64,000 nt of DNA from Mimachlamys varia (GCA_947623455.1 OX392532.1:24898792-24962791); one strand, 5' to 3'. Counted from the first letter of the stretch, positions 50,801 through 59,579 are shown. The notes: generated by a model from the letters alone, not told the origin. Numbers and translations: made by a program.

Positions 50801-50966
50801 GTCCTGTTTAGACCAACACATGGAGTCTGCCAGTCCTGTATTCAGAGTTTCCCTTCTGTCTTGTATTCAGAGTTTCCCTCCTGTCTTGTATTCAGAGTTT
50901 CCCTCCTGTCTTTTATTCAGAGTTTCCCTCCAGTCCTGTTAACACGAACACATGAAGTCTGCCAGG
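35803..50966. repeat. 15-kb compound satellite of 25-bp and 57-bp units
   Basis: Short units (gagtttccctcctgtcctgt attca, 25 bp) alternate with long units of 57 bp that add a block of the type ttacacgaacacatgaagtc tgccagttct. Long-unit variants (ttaacacgaac, ttagacgaac, ttacataaac, gttgacacgaac) occur in fixed orders, giving higher-order repeats. One landmark recurs at 37.71, 39.05, 40.90, 42.47, 44.25, 45.61, 47.42 and 49.26 kb, spaced 1344 to 1843 bp. Because 57 is a multiple of three and 25 is not, each short unit rotates the frame, so the same peptides appear in all frames; the many open frames are not genes. On the minus strand the long unit encodes GRLHVF plus M-stop or V. That matches the expected C-terminus of the adjacent WD40 gene, suggesting where the satellite came from. 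Confidence 0.97.
36550..37629. repeat. Recent 540-bp tandem duplication inside the satellite
   Basis: 36550-37089 and 37090-37629 are essentially identical by eye, including rare variants such as gtattaagattttccctcc and tcaatcccgtcctg. Open frames in the two copies have identical translations at an offset of exactly 540 bp. Confidence 0.85.
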
Positions 50967-51072
50967 ATGTTCCTCGTAGGGTGAATATAGCGTTAAGGGA
51001 ACACACGGATCCTAAGTTGTCTGGGTCGTAGAATATCACAAGTACTTCACATGAGTTATTGTATATCTCAAT
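50920..51072 (-). pseudogene. Terminal exon of a WDR76/Cmr1-family WD40 gene, damaged
   Basis: An acceptor (tttttgttccag) precedes 51072. Reading from there in phase 0 gives IEIYNN..., then DPDNLGSVCSLNA, which fits the last blade of WDR76/Cmr1 proteins. After the alanine codon (50989-50991) an extra two bases (atat for at) shift the frame; the next frame reads IHPTRNILA. A deletion then jumps to the third frame, GRLHVFV, at about 50964, where the satellite begins. The usual glycine- and serine-rich turn between ILA and G-R/K is missing at this junction. All three pieces are in family order but in different frames, so the copy is either a pseudogene or carries assembly errors. WDR76/Cmr1 proteins are nuclear beta-propellers tied to DNA damage and CUL4-DDB1 ligases (established knowledge). 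Confidence 0.6.
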
Positions 51073-51159
51073 CTGGAACAAAAACAATAGCATCAACTTA
51101 AAACTGGAAATATATCACCAGATAAAAAGGAGAAGTAGTTGTTTACATTTGTTTTAAAG
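51073..51159. other. Intron-like flank
   Basis: An A-rich/T-rich segment directly upstream (minus strand) of the terminal WD40 exon; it supplies the pyrimidine tract of the acceptor. Confidence 0.35.
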
Positions 51160-51230
51160 AAAGGATGGACTGACGAACGGATGATGGTAGGGTAAGCTTA
51201 ATTTGGTCCTGAGACTGAACCAGGTGAGCT
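51160..51230 (-). mobile_element. Hairpin-capped element, 5' end fragment
   Basis: ggactgacgaacggatgatg, then tttggtcctgagactgaacc and aggtgagct at the right end, is the reverse complement of the agctcacc cap and its gtccgtc block. Only the tip remains. Confidence 0.5.
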
Positions 51231-51482
51231 AGAGTTGGTGTGGGCTTATTACCGAGCATGGGCTTATTGCCAGAGAAATACGGTTAAGTATGTTCTTATT
51301 TAACTGGGTCAGTCTTTGGCCAACAGACTGATGATTTTATCTAATGCAGATTAGTGAGGTATGGAATTTAAAGTAGGTTTTTATTAGCACAAATATCTTC
51401 TTTCCCTGTAGAAGGAAGGGGTGTGTTTCTTGGGCCAGGTGCACTTATTAGACTGTGTACAGTGTAAAACTTTAAAATCACT

Positions 51483-51942
51483 ACCGTAATTTCCTGCGTA
51501 TTACCCGTACCGGGGATATAGCTCGCTGGAAGTAAACTAAGGCATTTTGGAGTCTTTTGTAAAATAAATTCCAGATAAACCCGCACTGGCAGATTGCCCG
51601 CGGGTTATACGTCGAATGTATACCTAGTGAGTATGAGTGTACTTCGTATGTGACTTTGTGATTTATTATTTTGAATGTTGGAAATCAGAGATATATGATG
51701 GAAATATTGTGTTAATTTTGTATATATATGTTTATGTGTATAATTAAAGATATTTTTTGCTTACAAATAGCGTAGATCTACATGATGATAGAAGCGGAAA
51801 CAGTTAACAACATATAGCCCGCATTTTTTAATAATTTGGTTAAAAGATCCACATATAGTCCGCATCGGCAGATAGCCCGCACTAGGCACTTCTGATGTAA
51901 AAAATTGTATAGCCAGCGTGTAATACACAGGAAATTATGGTA
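51483..51942. mobile_element. 460-bp terminal-inverted-repeat element
   Basis: The left end taccgtaatttcctgcgtat and right end (complement of atacacaggaaattatggta) form inverted repeats of about 23 bp. Internal blocks are also inverted or repeated (cccgcactggcagattgccc, gcatcggcagatagcccgca). There is no open frame and no clear target duplication. Confidence 0.65.
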
Positions 51943-52426
51943 ATTTTCGTGGATTTTTAATTTCATTGATATGTCTTTATCTGTATCCCCAAGTTTGATA
52001 TAAACCTATTCTTCCTAATTCACTATTCATGGCCAATCAGTCTTGTATTTTGTCAAGATGGTTGGGTACAGTGTATTAACACTTTAGAAAAACATCAAAA
52101 TTGTTAGAAATTACATCAGTGTATTGAACAAGGTATAATTACTGAAATGTTCATCGGTTTTGAAATATTAAGGATTGTTTCGAGGTAAAAACTTTTGATA
52201 TCCCATATTATCAATCAGTCACATGTCATTCAGATTCTTTGTATTCCTGATGCAATATAGACCAAGATATTAAGACCAATTTTTAATACAATGAACTTTT
52301 CATGTTAAACAGTTTATTATACTTGCTGTGAGAAAATGATTTGTGCTAGGTATGCGAGGGTCGGTCTAAAATATGTCATACACAGCTAGCAGTATATAGT
52401 AGAAAAAAAAAAACCCTATTTATTTT
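51943..52426. other. No feature seen (probable intron)
   Basis: AT-rich DNA between the two recognised WD40 exons on the minus strand. No splice-bounded exon was found in it. Confidence 0.4.
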
Positions 52427-52628
52427 AAAACAATTATGAAACAAGTTGTCTGACTTATATCAATCACTCTTGGTGGCCCAGATGTTAATGACGGAGGAAA
52501 CCGGGGTAACCGGGAAAACCCACATGGTCGGGCAGGTGACCCCATACCTTTTCAGGTCCGGTTCAGGAATCGAACCCCGGCCACCTTGGTGAAAGGCAGA
52601 TGCGCTATCCACTGCACCATCCGACCAC
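52427..52628 (-). mobile_element. tRNA-derived SINE, copy 3 (best preserved)
   Basis: The minus strand reads tggtcggatggtgcagtgga then tagcgcatctgcctttcacc (A box), with ggggttcgattcctgaacc as B box. The body follows (gtatggggtcacctgcccga, gggttttcccggttaccccg, gtttcctccgtc) and then the tail caagagtgattgatataagt. It lies in the presumed intron of the WDR76-like gene. Confidence 0.8.
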
Positions 52629-52751
52629 CTTATAACAGATTAGTACTGAATACTGTCAACCTTAATCTATAACAAAACATTCTGTAGGATAAAGAAATAG
52701 GGTCGGCACATTTCACAGTAAAACAAAAGACATCCACACTTCTGTACGTAC

Positions 52752-52854
52752 CTGTTGAGGTCTCTTTATACCACCCACAACAAACAAGTCCTCCCTGCGA
52801 GGATGCCAGGAGGCCCCGAAACTGGTGAGTCAGCAGCCAACATGGTTGTCATGT
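52752..52854 (-). pseudogene. Internal exon of a WDR76/Cmr1-family WD40 gene, with a stop codon
   Basis: 103-bp exon on the minus strand with acceptor tgcttgcag before 52854 and donor GTACGT after 52752. The peptide is HDNHVGC*LTSFGASWHP, then RREDLFVVGGIKRPQQ. The motif W-H-P followed by E-D-x-F-V-V-G and a basic RP-Q end is typical of WDR76/Cmr1, with DDB2 more distant. The exon ends in phase 0 and joins the exon at 51072 to give PQQ-IEIY, as the family requires. The eighth codon is TGA where the family normally has tryptophan (TGG), a single-base lesion. If one instead assumed an acceptor at 52822 the stop would be skipped, but conserved residues would be lost. Confidence 0.65.
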
Positions 52855-53544
52855 CTGCAAGCATAAACAATGAATTATCTTAGGACCTGACACCACTCGT
52901 CACACTGAAGTAAATAACATTTTATTACTTGATGACACTAAGTTATAGGCACAGCAATAAATATACCAGACAAACTTAAAATTCACATGAACATCTGTAT
53001 AACACTGGACACCTGCTTATCTTTTAATGCTCTCAACTTTCAAAGAATAGGTTTGTTTTTAACACGAACAGGATTTGAAAATTTATTTGTGACTTTGGAA
53101 AACTTCTGTTCATCTTAGTCAAGTAAAGAGTGCAAACTACAGGTGTCTAAACTCTAAACCGCAATTTTACTACAGTAATAATTTCCTCATATAAAGTACT
53201 ATGAAGACTCTTTCATGACCTGATTTCAGGTGAAAGTGTTGGTTTTGACAGTTCTGAGGATGGAAATCTCCTAAACCCATGGGGAAAAAGTTTCAATGAA
53301 AAATTAATGTTATCTTTGTTATTTGTTAACATGTTGTACATGTATAAGTATTTCATCATGCCATCTTTTCCGCATTGCGGCATCAGTGTTTTTGGAATTC
53401 ATGTTTATAAAGTCACATATTGATGAACCATTGCAACATATGTCACATGACGCATGATGAAATCGGCGCTGTTACTCTGTGGTTACACAGCATAAAGTGA
53501 TGACGTGACAATGATCATGACATCACAATGAGCTCTGTGAGCTG

Positions 53545-53750
53545 TCTTTTCCCTACCCCAGTAAAAGTCAGGTTTATCTTTTCTGTACCCCAGTAAAAGA
53601 CAGGTTTATCTTTTCCCAACCCCAGTAAAAGGCAGATTTATCGTTTCCCAACCCCAGTAAAAGACAGGTTTTCCTTTTCCCTACCCCGGTAAAACACAGG
53701 GTTATCTTTTCCCTACCCCAGTAAAACACAGGTTTATCGTTTCCCTACCA
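53545..53750. repeat. 32-bp tandem repeat, about 6.5 copies
   Basis: Units of the form ttttccctaccccagtaaaa followed by gacaggtttatc, with a few substitutions per unit. Confidence 0.9.
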
Positions 53751-53883
53751 AAACTGTGAATAAACCTGTGAAGAGTGGGAGAAAGCTTTATCGTACACAC
53801 AGGGACATGTGAACAATATGTCACTGATTTTTTTTTATACTCAAAAGAATATTATTTCCATGCTTCTACTCATTTTTACTTAC

Positions 53884-53933
53884 TTCATAGACTCGTAGGT
53901 AGTGACTTTCCTGGGACTGAACTTTCACACATA
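53884..53933 (-). CDS. Possible upstream exon of the WD40 gene
   Basis: 50 bp on the minus strand lie between a strong acceptor (tttatttcccacag) and a consensus donor (GTAAGT). Only one frame is open, giving CVKVQSQESHYLRVYE. The position, 1 kb upstream of the recognised exon, and a YLRVYE ending like a beta-propeller strand are suggestive. However, its phase (0 at the donor) does not fit the phase of the 52854 acceptor (one leftover base), so either another exon lies between or this is chance. Confidence 0.3.
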
Positions 53934-54164
53934 CTGTGGGAAATAAAATGATTCACAATAATACAAATCTCCTCTGACAATATTTTGCAATTGTATGAAG
54001 AAATCTTATATAAAATTTTTTTATACTTTCCCAATGCATTTAATGATCGAAAATATATATTTCAATTGAGCGGTGTGATTTTGGGTAAATATCCAGATTA
54101 AAAGGTTTTATATGATCATTAAACTAACTAAAGTGAGCAGGGGCTTAAATATACCGGCCAAAAA

Positions 54165-55477
54165 TACGAGGGGTGTTCCATAAATAATGTCATCTGTGCT
54201 TTATTTTGCGGAAATCGTGCAATTTATGCACAAAACCACCTCATGTCGATTGAGTGATCACTGGCTCCAGGTCGTGACACAGGTAAATATCTTGTCCACA
54301 CGTTCACTGGCCTCGGTACAGTGTACATCATTTCATAGCCTATTCGTTAGACTAGACACAAAATGACAGGAAAACGACCTGAAAATGTTCTTGAAATTAG
54401 GGCCTATATAAAAGGTAGGTCATTACTCGGCATAAAGGCTGTATATATTCACCGCGAGGTGTGTGACATTTATGGGGAGGGCCAAATGTCTCACAGGACT
54501 GTTTGTAGGTGGGTAGGTAAATTTAGTGCTTTGCAGGTCGTCCTGCAACAACTACGACCAAAGGTAACATAGAAAAAATCCGAAATATCCTCCAAACTGA
54601 TGCTCGATTCACCGTAAGACAATTGGCTCGAATAACAAACTTGTCGTTAGCAAGAGTTCATGCAATTTTGAAGAAACACCTAAAAGTTAGAAAGATAAAT
54701 GCAAGATGGATACCCCATTTGTTAACGGATTAGCAAAAGAAGACGCGTGTAACAATGGCAAAAAAACTTCTCAAAATGTACCCAAAATATAGTAAAAAGG
54801 CTTTTGATAATATAGTCACTGGTGATGAGACCTGGGTGTATTATTTTGAACCAAAGCGGAAGGTTGCCAACCGAATATGGGCCACTAAAAATGCCAGACG
54901 CCCAAGTATTGCCAAATGAATACGAACGGTAAAGAAGGTTTTGTATGCTAATTTTTTCACTAATAAGGGTCCAGCTATTCAAATTCCGGTGCCAAAAGGC
55001 AGAACGGTCACAGGCAAGTTCTATAAAAACATTGTTCTGAGAAAGTTGAAGAACTACTACAAAAGTCGCCGCCCCAAAACAGGACTTAAGTATGTCCGAC
55101 TTTTGCATGATAATGCACCCGCTCACAAGACACGCATTGTGACCGACTTTTATGGAGTCAGAGAAGGTTACCGTCCTTCCACAACCTCCGTATTCGCCAG
55201 ACTTGGCCCCCTGCAACTGATTTCTCTTTCCAAAACTTAAATATCATTTATCTGAAAGGAGATACAATTCGAGAAATGCCCTTGGATCTGCTGTTTATCA
55301 GTGTCTGATTGGTGTACCCATTGAAGAGTATGAAAAACGCTTCCAAAAATGGATTGACCGGCTCTGGTCTGGCTGGCGGAGAGTATTTTGAAGGGCAGAG
55401 CAAAGTAAAATGAACAAAAGCACTTCCGCTATATGAATACCGATGCAAGTGACATTATTATTGGAACACCCCTCGTA
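54165..55477 (+). mobile_element. Degenerate mariner element with intact inverted repeats
   Basis: The termini tacgaggggtgttcc (54165-54179) and ggaacacccctcgta (55463-55477) are perfect 15-bp inverted repeats with TA at the ends, the Tc1/mariner target. Total length is about 1.31 kb, normal for mariner. The internal transposase is broken. Confidence 0.9.
54363..55391 (+). pseudogene. Mariner transposase pseudogene
   Basis: It starts MTGKRPENVLEIRAYIKG and has the helix-turn-helix DNA-binding half (MSHRTVCRWVGKF). A frame break follows near 54525, where AGRPATTT continues in another frame, then the catalytic half with the first aspartate in VTGDETWVYYF. The second lies in LHDNAPAH and the third in PYSPDLAPC, the D,D34D mariner layout. 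Lesions include TAG at 54731-54733, TGA at 54917-54919, a frame break near 55150 and a stop after APC. The reading frame ends ...RRVF-TGA at 55389-55391. The protein would cut and paste DNA between the inverted repeats; this copy cannot be active. Confidence 0.9.
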
Positions 55478-55489
55478 CATGTATATATT

Positions 55490-55655
55490 GCATCAAGGTC
55501 ATTTTTGCAAACTTTGTTCGGCTTCAATAAGGACAAGCTACCAGTCAAATATATAAAAGTCTTTATGCCTGATGGTAATTCAGAAGAATTGTTTAAAGGA
55601 AAAGTTGACCGACGGACACTGCACCATCACATTAGCTCACTTGGCCCTTTCAAGT
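55490..55655 (-). mobile_element. Hairpin-capped element, minus-strand fragment
   Basis: caaggtcatttttgcaaact, then aaaggaaaagttgaccgacg and ctgcaccatcacattagctc, matches the reverse complement of the 13499 element's first unit and leader. The hairpin is cut off at ttggccctttcaag. Confidence 0.65.
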
Positions 55656-55664
55656 AGTGCTATT

Positions 55665-55737
55665 ATTTCCATCAGGATTTGAACCCGAGTCTCCCACCAC
55701 GGAGTGGCAAGTGTGATGACCACTACACTATAGAAAT
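55665..55737 (-). tRNA. tRNA-like sequence (probable pseudo-tRNA or SINE head)
   Basis: The 73-nt minus-strand sequence folds with a 7-bp acceptor stem (atttcta against tggaaat, one G-U). The D-arm gtgtagtggtcatcac resembles that of tRNA-Val, and the T-arm is tcggg-ttcaaat-cctga. The anticodon stem pairs only with several G-U pairs (ttgcc/ggtgg) and position 33 would be C in place of U, so a functional tRNA is unlikely. No CCA is encoded and no clear SINE body follows. Confidence 0.4.
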
Positions 55738-56151
55738 ATACCATAGCACAACTGATATTTTCATCCATTTCTTGCATACAATATATGTTGTATTTGCAAT
55801 GTAAATGTGTGTTTTTACTTTAAAGTTATACTCATCCTCAACTTTTCTTATAACATATCACAAATAGATATATTTTAAATCAACTTTCAAAATATCTACT
55901 CACTGTCAACTATTTATGAGTATGGACTTATAAAACTGGTGTAATAACCATTCATAATATCATAACAAAATGTTAAGCAGTAAAAAGATACAAAATTTGA
56001 CCGGTGATCTCATTGACCTTGACATTTGGTCTATAATAGTATTTGACCTTTGAGCTACTGACCTTAAAATTAAGTCACATTTAGACTCTTTGTTTGATTA
56101 TGACAAATTCTGCTTCATAGTGTCATATATGTTAAAACTGACCATTGACTT
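55738..56151. other. No gene; target region of the LINE
   Basis: AT-rich, with a few gaccttgac blocks that faintly recall the 145-bp unit of the hairpin-capped elements. This sequence continues at 57847 after the LINE. Confidence 0.4.
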
Positions 56152-57846
56152 TGATCCCTGACGTCAACATATCAACATATGTTCATGGGCTAAATCCTGG
56201 GATATTCAATTTAATGCAACTAAAACCATAACCATGATATTCACTCGGAAAAAAGAAACTAATCACCCTCAAATCTTCTTCTGTAATCAACCACTTAACA
56301 ACAGTACTAAACATAAACATCTAGGTCTTACTCTTAATGAAGATGGTAAATGGGACCAGCATATTCAATCAATCTATGATACAGCATATAAGAGAATCAA
56401 TATATTAAAAAGTCTAAAATCCTCCCTTGATAGAAGAACACTCAACACTATGTACTTATCATATATTAGACCAATTTTAGAATATGCAAACGTAGTCTGG
56501 GATAACTGTACAGAGCAGTCAAAAAAATTATTAGAATCATTACAATTAGATGCAGCTAGAGTAGTAACGGGGCTTCGTAAAGGCACATCACACCATAAAT
56601 TATACAAAGAATTGGGATGGGAAACATTAGCTGATAGAAGAGAAAAAAATAAATTGATCTTAATGTACAAAATATTGCATAATGCTAGCCCAGAATACCT
56701 AAATGATATAGTTAATCCCTTCCTAAATGACCAAACCAATATAAGATACCAGCTTAAGCAAAATAGAATATTTAACCCCCCAATATGTAGAACTGAGAGC
56801 TATTTTAATAGCTTTTTCCCCTCAACTTTTAAATTTTATAATAAATTAGACCCAGCTGCTATTTCAAACGCCCAATCCCTGCCCCAATTTAAGAAATTAA
56901 TTAACAAAATAAATAATGCACCAACAAATGATACTCAGACAGTGGTAAAAAACTCTGGTGAAAGAAAAATCAATAGTATATTATGCCAAATTAGGAACAA
57001 TGCTAGTAATTTAAAATATGACCTATATAATGACCACTTGTCAGAAACTGCTTCATGTGATTGTGGTTATACACAGGAAACAAGTCATCACTTCTTCTTT
57101 GATTATGCCCGATACATCAACCACAGGCGGTTACTATCAGCTTCTCTGCCCAGTGAAAATCATACACATTATACTTTACACGCTATTTTAAATGGTTGTA
57201 ACCAATGTAATGATGAAACCAATATGAATATTCTCGAAAGTGATTCAACTTTTATTGTCAACTCAAAAAGATTCAACTAGAATATTTAATATCAACTTAT
57301 ATTATGATCTCCTGTTGTTGAATCTAGATAGTAATCATAAGACACCCTATTTTAAAATGGTATGCTTTACCCCAAACAATCAGCATGGATGAAGTAATTG
57401 GAAATTCTTAACCAGTAATTAGAAAATATTAATTACCAATGAAGTATTTGTTTGCCAAATATTCAAAATTTTAAGTGAATATTGGTATTCATAATATATA
57501 TAATACATCAACGTTATATTAATCTACCTAGGAGTCATTCTGTGTTTACATTAGGAGAAATACACTTATAACCTACTAAGATGTTAATAACTGACTCAGG
57601 TTGACAACCAACAAGAGTTATCTCCCTTACACCATTGCCTTGCACATTGATCTTGTTTATATATGTTGTGTTTGTTTATTTCAACCTTAAACTTTCAATC
57701 TATTAATAAAAAGTGTATTACATAAACATCAATATAATACCAACGCATGCGGAAGAGAACTGATATATGCCCAGCCTGTTGTTCAATCCCATTCATTGTA
57801 CCATCAAAATGAATAAAATTTGTTGAAATGAAATGATCCCTGACGT
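56152..57846 (+). mobile_element. 5'-truncated LINE with 13-bp target duplication
   Basis: tgatccctgacgt occurs at 56152-56164 and again at 57834-57846, directly flanking the element. The element (56165-57833, 1669 bp) starts in the middle of the reverse transcriptase frame and ends with a 3' UTR and an A-rich tail (gaataaaatttgttgaaatg, then aaa). 5' truncation and a target duplication are the marks of target-primed reverse transcription. The open frame is still intact, so the insertion is fairly young. Confidence 0.9.
56180..57280 (+). CDS. LINE ORF2 C-terminal part (thumb and C-terminal zinc finger)
   Basis: The frame is open upstream of the first ATG (56234), reading SWAKSWDIQFNATKT, the region following the reverse transcriptase active site in Jockey/CR1/I-group LINEs; the catalytic YADD box and the endonuclease are missing. 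It then reads HKHLGLTLNEDGKWDQHI, YIRPILEYANVVWD and QLDAARVVTGL, all typical of the post-palm region. The C-terminus has a CDCGYTQETSHHFFFDYARY cysteine-histidine motif and ends SKRFN. There are no stops or frameshifts over 348 codons. In a full element it would copy LINE RNA into DNA at the target site; this fragment cannot do so alone. Assignment to a clade is not possible by eye. Confidence 0.9.
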   Translation, partial: CSWAKSWDIQFNATKTITMIFTRKKETNHPQIFFCNQPLNNSTKHKHLGLTLNEDGKWDQHIQSIYDTAYKRINILKSLKSSLDRRTLNTMYLSYIRPILEYANVVWDNCTEQSKKLLESLQLDAARVVTGLRKGTSHHKLYKELGWETLADRREKNKLILMYKILHNASPEYLNDIVNPFLNDQTNIRYQLKQNRIFNPPICRTESYFNSFFPSTFKFYNKLDPAAISNAQSLPQFKKLINKINNAPTNDTQTVVKNSGERKINSILCQIRNNASNLKYDLYNDHLSETASCDCGYTQETSHHFFFDYARYINHRRLLSASLPSENHTHYTLHAILNGCNQCNDETNMNILESDSTFIVNSKRFN

Positions 57847-57869
57847 TTGACAATGACCTTGTTATTTGG

Positions 57870-59120
57870 TCAGTATAAAACCTTGTGTTGGTTGACCTCC
57901 TGCTGCAGAATGAACAACCAGCTCTCGATTGCCGCTACCCTCTGCTGAATGTTCCACTGATCTCTGCCTGTGGTATTGATGTGTTGGTTGATCTCCTGCT
58001 GTAGGGTGAACAACCAGCTCTCGATTGCCGCTACCCTCTGCTGAATGTTCCACTGATCTCTGCCTGTGGTATTGATGTGTTGGTTGACCTCCTGCTGCAG
58101 GGTGAACAACCAGCTCTCGATTGCCGCTACCCTCTGCTGAATGTTCCACTGATCTCTGCCTGTGGTATTGATGTGTTGGTTGACCTCCTGCTGCAGGGTG
58201 AACAACCAGCTCTCGATTGCCGCTACCCTCTGCTGAATGTTCCACTGATCTCTGCCTGTGGTATTGATGTGTGGGTTGACCTCCTGCTGTAGGGTGAACA
58301 ACCAGCTCTCGATTGCCGCTACCCTCTGCTGAATGTTCCACTGATCTCTGCCTGTGGTATTGATGTGTTGGTTGATCTCCTGCTGTAGGGTGAACAACCA
58401 GCTCTCGATTGCCGCTACCCTCTGCTGAATGTTCCACTGATCTCTGCCTGTGGTATTGATGTGTTGGTTGACCTCCTGCTGCAGGGTGAACAACCAGCTC
58501 TCGATTGCCGCTACCCTCTGCTGAATGTTCCACTGATCTCTGCCTGTGGTATTGATGTGTTGGTTGACCTCCTGCTGCAGGGTGAACAACCAGCTCTCAA
58601 TTGCCGCTACCCTCTGCTGAATGTTCCACTGATCTCTGCCTGTGGTATTGATGTGTTGGTTGACCTCCTGCTGCAGGGTGAACAACCAGCTCTTGATTGC
58701 CGCTACCCTCTGCTGAATGTTCCACTGATCTCTGCCTGTGGTATTGATGTGTTGGTTGACCTCCTGCTGTAGGATGAACAACCAGCTCTCGATTGCCGCT
58801 ACCCTCTGCTGAATGTTCCACTGATCTCTGCCTGTGGTATTGATGTGTTGGTTGACCTCCTGCTGCAGGGTGAACAACCAGCTCTCGATTGCCGCTACCC
58901 TCTGCTGAATGTTCCACTGATCTCTGCCTGCGGTATTGATGTGTTGGTTGACCTCCTGCTGTAGGGTGAACAACCAGCTCTCGATTGCCGCTACCCTCTG
59001 CTGAATGTTCAACTGATCTTTGCCTGTGGTATTGATGTATTGGTTGGGAGTACCAGTTCCCTCCGTAGTGTTTAAGACACGGAATGCCATATTTGCATCT
59101 GAGCTTGTAGATGGTCTACA
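57870..59120 (-). CDS. Repeat protein segment, 12 x 32 residues, possible coiled coil
   Basis: The open frame from ATG 59090 (or from an acceptor gattgtag just before 59120, adding PSTSSDAN) starts MAFRVLNTTEGTGTPNQY. It then has about 12 units of 32 residues with the core NIQQRVAAIESWLFTLQQ and linker EVNQHINTTGRDQW, ending NQHKVLY-stop. The core has hydrophobics at heptad-like spacing (I, V, I, W/L, L), consistent with a short coiled coil. The underlying 96-bp DNA repeat is highly uniform. A 96-bp period keeps any stop-free frame open, and another minus frame is also open, so coding is not proven. Substitutions such as IESW/IKSW and TLQQ/ILQQ are conservative. Family unknown. Whether it belongs with the WD40 gene on the same strand is unknown. 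Confidence 0.4.
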   Translation of the reverse strand, partial: CRPSTSSDANMAFRVLNTTEGTGTPNQYINTTGKDQLNIQQRVAAIESWLFTLQQEVNQHINTAGRDQWNIQQRVAAIESWLFTLQQEVNQHINTTGRDQWNIQQRVAAIESWLFILQQEVNQHINTTGRDQWNIQQRVAAIKSWLFTLQQEVNQHINTTGRDQWNIQQRVAAIESWLFTLQQEVNQHINTTGRDQWNIQQRVAAIESWLFTLQQEVNQHINTTGRDQWNIQQRVAAIESWLFTLQQEINQHINTTGRDQWNIQQRVAAIESWLFTLQQEVNPHINTTGRDQWNIQQRVAAIESWLFTLQQEVNQHINTTGRDQWNIQQRVAAIESWLFTLQQEVNQHINTTGRDQWNIQQRVAAIESWLFTLQQEINQHINTTGRDQWNIQQRVAAIESWLFILQQEVNQHKVLY

Positions 59121-59579
59121 ATCAAAACATTAGATGTGAACAAGAATTTCAAGGAAATGGATATGTCGACTGCGAAGGAAGCTTGGGGATGAGTTTGGAG
59201 GAACAAGCAATGAATATTCATTGAATGAATTACAAGTTTAAGGAGGCTCGACCCTTGTGCAATTAACTGCTAGATTTCCTTAAAACTTTAATATGTTGAT
59301 TATGCTACCAGGTAGAGATGATTTTGTAAAAATCTATGCATTCAAATGACTTGTTTCATTTTTTGTAATAAACGCAGAAAAAAAAAAAATCTCATGATTT
59401 AATGTTAGTGTATTTTTTTCCCTTGTAAATGTTCTTATAAAAACAACAGTCCAACAGGCCTTAACGGTCACCTAGGTTTTGATGTACTAGCAGTACCAAT
59501 AACTGCATATCTGGGTCTTTAAAGAAGAATATTTTTGAAATTTTAGCCAATTTGACCCTTTTGAGCCCCTTCCCACTGC
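59121..59579. other. No feature seen
   Basis: A possible splice acceptor for the repeat ORF lies at 59121. Otherwise AT-rich DNA with an A run at 59379-59391. Confidence 0.4.

Noticed and set aside
35803..50966. Centromeric satellite with a CENP-B box
   Set aside because: I looked for the CENP-B box pattern in the 25/57-bp units and did not see it. A centromeric role cannot be supported from sequence alone.
54722..55216. 164-codon minus-strand frame
   Set aside because: It is antisense to the mariner transposase pseudogene, whose catalytic motifs are clear on the plus strand.
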